Of a stretch of 64,000 nt of DNA, positions 60,435-64,000 are shown in pieces. The position numbers and the translations under genes are program-made. The stretch is from contig OZ025244.1 of NCBI GenBank assembly GCA_964019155.1, forward strand, positions 14,078,013 through 14,142,012, written 5' to 3'. Position 1 is the first letter of the stretch, and every line of letters starts with the position of its first letter. This DNA is from Osedax fenrisi. Taxonomy: Eukaryota > Annelida > Polychaeta > Sabellida > Siboglinidae. The notes beneath the pieces are model-generated. The model saw only the letters and a list, made by a program, of their open reading frames with translations. It was not told where the DNA came from and did no database searches.

Positions 60435-63147
60435 ATCTGGTGAGGTAACTCGAGAACCGGGGTACGTCGCGAAAATATTTTATACCCGATCTTAATAAAT
60501 TTGCAACAGTATGGTCTTGGTCCGGAAAATTTTTTGAATTATATACCGCGTACCCCAGAAAAACCTGAAAAATTGACTTTTTGCCATTAAAATGATTTTT
60601 TGCCGTCCAAAATCTTCGGCGTCGCATTTTTGAAATATTTTTTTTACATTTTTTCGAACTATTTTTTTGAATTTTTTTTGTTTTTTTTTTGAAATTTTTG
60701 GAAATTTTGGAAATTTTTTGAAATATTTTTGAAATATTTTTGACATTTTTTGAAATATTTTTGAAGTTTTTTTTAAATATTTTTAAACATTTTTTTGAAA
60801 TTTTTTTAAAATATATTTTGTAATATTATTTATATTTTTTGTATTTTAAAAAATATTATTTGAAATAATTTTTTATATTTTTCAACTATTCGTTGAAATA
60901 TTATTATTTTAAGATATAATTAAAATATTATAATTATATAATAATTATATAAATATTATAAGATATAATAATATACTTTTTAAAATATTTGTAGAACATT
61001 TATAAAAAATATATTTTGTAATATTTGGAAATATTTGTCGTATACTAGGAATACAGAATCAGGAATAGCTATAATTAATAAATAATAGATAGGCAAACAA
61101 TCAAAAATCGATCAACGCAGGGTGCGGTTTGGGTTTTCGATATTTATTAAGTACTATTTTGTAATATTGGAAATATGTGTTGTATTTTTTTAAATATTAT
61201 TTGAAATATTTTTGAAATATTTTTCCACTAATTTTTGAGATATTAATATTTGTATAAATTTGTTTGAATTTTAGCAACAATTTATGTTATTGTATATGAA
61301 AAGCAGAATCATGAATAGCCATACATAATAAATAATAGATAGGTAAGCTATCAAACAACGAGTAAAGCAAAGTTGGGTACGGCAAGAAATTCCAAATCAG
61401 GAATAGTTATAATTAATAAATGATAGATAGGCAAATAATAAAAAACCGAGCAACGCCGATTTGGAACTGTTTGGGTTTAGGTTTTCAACATATTTTGGAA
61501 TATTTGAAATATCTGTTGTATTTTTTGAAATATTTTTTATCTAATTTTTTAAATATTAAAAAAAATATGTTTCTACATATGTTTAATTTTATTTAATTGT
61601 ATATACTAGAAATGTAGGATCAGGAATAGCTCTAATTAATAAATAATAAATAGGCAAACAATCAAAAACCGATAAATGTCGAGTCGAGTACTGTTTGGAT
61701 TTGGGTTTAGGTTTGAGTTTTCGACATTTTTTTAAAACATATTTTGTAATATTTTAAATATTTTTTGTATTTGTTAGCAATTATATATTTTAGAATAATC
61801 AGGAATAGCTATAATTAATAAAAATAAATAGTCAAACAATCAAAAACCTAGCAACGCCGGGTAGGGTATGACTGCTAATATGTTGAAATATTTTTTATAT
61901 TTAAAAAATATTTTTAGACACTTTTTAAAATATATTTTATAATATTTTAAAGTATTTTTGTATTTTTGTATTTTTACAAAATATTTTACTAATAAGTCTT
62001 AAAAAGAACAACGCTAGATCTACATCGGATACAGTTAGATTTATTAAATATTAGTTAGAAGACAACAATTAAAGAATAGCTATGCATAATTAGGAATAAC
62101 TATAATTAATAATTGATAGGCAAATAATAAAAAAACGAGCAACGTCGGGTTGGGTTCGGCAAACAATTCTAAATCAGGAATAGTTATAATTAATAAAGTA
62201 TAGATAGGCATATAATTAAAAACCGATCAACGCCGTTTTGGGACGGTTTGGGTTTGGGTTTTCAACATATTTTGTAATATTTGAAATATTTGTTGTATTT
62301 TTTAAAATATTTTTTGAAATATTTGTTCACTAATTTTTTAAATATTATAAACAATATTTTTCTATATTTGTTTGTATTTTAAATAAACTTTATTTAATTG
62401 TATATACTAGAAATATAGAATCAGAAATTGCCCTAATTAATAAATAATAAATAATAGATAGGCAAACAAACAAAAACCAAGAAATGCCGGGTCGGGTATG
62501 GTTTGTTTTTAAAACATATTTTGTAATATTTTATATATTTTTTTGCAATTTTTAGCAATTATATATTTTAGAATAATCAGGAATAGCTATAATTAATAAA
62601 AAAAATTAATAGGCATTAAAAATCAGGTATGGCTACTAATATGTTGAAATATTTTTTATATTTCTTAAAATATTTTTAAACACTTTTTAAAAATATATTT
62701 TGTAATATTTTAAATTATTATTTGTAATCTTACCAAATATTTTACAAATAATCTTAAAAACGAACAACGCTGAGTCTACATCGGATACAGTTAGAATTAG
62801 TAAATATTAGTTAGAAGAAAAAAATTAAATATTAGCTAAGTATAATCAGGAATAGCTACAATTAATAGGCAAATAATCAAAACCTAGCAACGCAGGGTAG
62901 TGTACGGTTTATGTTTGGGTTTAGGTTTGGGTTTTAGACATTTTTTTAAAACATATTTTGTAATATTTGAAATATTTGTTGTATTTTTTAACATATTATT
63001 TGAAAATGTTTTCTACTTTGTTTTGTATGTCAGCTAACATTTATTTTATTATATATATCAATTAAGAATCAGGAATAGCTATAATTAATATATAATATAT
63101 AGGAAAATAATCAAAACCGAGCAACGCCGGGTCGGGTACGGCTAGTA
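57641..63147. repeat. giant palindrome (foldback-like element)
   Basis: Left arm 57641 to about 60374, right arm about 60420 to 63147, separated by roughly 45 bp of AT-rich spacer. The outer ends read ACTAGCCGTACCCGACCCGG and its exact complement, each abutting TATA. The arms are near-identical but differ at scattered bases (for example GACGACAAAA against GACGGCAAAA, and a few indels). Each arm holds several diverged units of about 0.35 kb, each with (A)CCGTACCC..GGCGTTGCTCGG, GCCTATCTATTATTTATTAA and AGCTATTCCTGATT, and ends centrally in TCTCGAGTTACCTCACCAGA then (CA)n. Open frames in the inner arms are low-complexity (FQKYFKKF-type) and occur as mirror images; I do not regard them as genes. 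Confidence 0.92.
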
Positions 63148-63252
63148 TATATATATAGAGAGAAAGAGGGTAATATATATATATATAGTGAGAAATTGGT
63201 TGAGTGAGAGAGAGGAATGTAGGGTGATATTGATAGAGACATATATAGAGTA

Positions 63253-63287
<35 letters not shown>

Positions 63288-63399
63288 TTAACTTATAATA
63301 TTAAGCTTGCTGGTAGTCTATGCCATACTTCTTCCATCCTTCTATATCATTCATCTCCGTATTTATTTCATCTATCGTTAGATATTATATAGATATTTT

Positions 63400-63970
63400 C
63401 TAATAGTTGGCAGTATGTATCATGTTATTAATATGTGGAGAGTAGTCTAGGTGAGAGGTTATAGTGAAACCAAGGGTAGTTATAGATTGAGAAGTTAGAA
63501 TAGATAGTAGAAAAGGAACAGAGCCTTGTATAACACTATGTATGTTAACATAAGGAGGAGACAACGAGGAGTTAATCTTCACTTAAGATTTTCTAGATGA
63601 TACAAAATACATAAACCAACTGTGGACTTGACCCCGTATACCAATTTTAATAAGTCCAATTGTGAAAGAATATTGTGAGTGAGAGTATCAAAAGCACTAG
63701 ATAAATCTAGTAGTACGATATAGCATGGGGCTATATAAGAATATCATTAATAATCAAAGTGCAGTTTAGGTACTACGATGAGGAAGATACACACTTTGAT
63801 ATTTATCAACAATAGCATTGGACGTAATGTAATTAATAAGTTGAGTGGACACAACTAATTATAAGGTCTAACATTTGGATGATAACTGGGATATTGGACG
63901 ATAACTTGATAAATCAGATTGGTCAACATCGGAATAATGTATGAACACTTTTTAAATCGGAATAATGTAT
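63400..63970 (-). pseudogene. LINE reverse transcriptase fragment, internally deleted, same family as 54.9-56.2 kb
   Basis: Minus strand: LSSAFDTLTHNILSQL, GIRGQVHSWFMYF, VKINSSLSPPY, then VIQGSV joined directly to PFLLSILTSQSITTLGFTIT and PHINNMIHTANY. In the 55-kb copy the QG..GP block and the TSQS..TIGFTI block are separated by the FADD region, which is missing here, so an internal deletion removed the catalytic core. Confidence 0.7.
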
Positions 63971-64000
63971 GCATATTTCATCGACTGTGGAAAAATAGAT

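Noticed and set aside
60044..60746. Mirror-image 84-codon ORFs (60044-60298 plus, 60492-60746 minus)
   Set aside because: They are the same low-complexity A-rich sequence on opposite palindrome arms; composition, not selection, keeps them open.

Overview
This is AT-rich eukaryotic DNA, full of (TA)n microsatellites. It has no bacterial-style ORFs or operons, its gene is broken into spliced exons, and transposons are dense. The domain families (C2, PDZ, RhoGEF DH-PH) and the repeats (Harbinger, pogo-like, piggyBac-like and hAT-like elements, L2/CR1-like LINEs, a tRNA-type SINE) point to an invertebrate animal. A sponge or another early-branching animal is possible, but nothing here fixes the species.

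Only one host gene can be read with confidence. On the minus strand, 52799 to 35347, eighteen small exons assemble by eye into one frame of about 866 codons: C2 domain, PDZ domain, Ser/Pro-rich linker, then a Dbl-homology (DH) and pleckstrin-homology (PH) pair, i.e. a predicted Rho-family guanine nucleotide exchange factor. The exons were found by translating between splice sites; most are too short to stand out as ORFs. All junctions but one have GT..AG borders and matching phase. Its introns carry a SINE, LINE fragments, a piggyBac-like MITE, an hAT-like MITE and another MITE.

The rest is repeats and apparently non-coding DNA. 0.5-2.8 kb: a pogo-like MITE with another MITE nested inside. 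4.0-4.6 and 7.1-8.1 kb: MITEs. 11.2-14.1 kb: a decayed PIF/Harbinger element with a transposase and a convergent MADF-like second ORF. 14.6-17.4 kb: a minus-strand LINE with a (TATC)n tail; a decayed plus-strand copy with the same tail ends at 35.1 kb. 17.7-18.5 kb: a second pogo-like MITE. 19-31 kb: no confident gene, but more than twenty CACGTGA boxes, a SINE, a 24-bp minisatellite and a fragment of an R2-like LINE endonuclease. 31.6-32.5 kb: a TIR element. 54.9-56.2 and 63.4-63.97 kb: two copies of another LINE family. They flank the most striking structure, a palindrome of about 5.5 kb (57.64-63.15 kb) whose arms are built from tandemly repeated units.

Three possible first exons (near 24.12, 29.01 and 56.37 kb) lie beside GC-richer, promoter-like islands, but no second exons were found for them.
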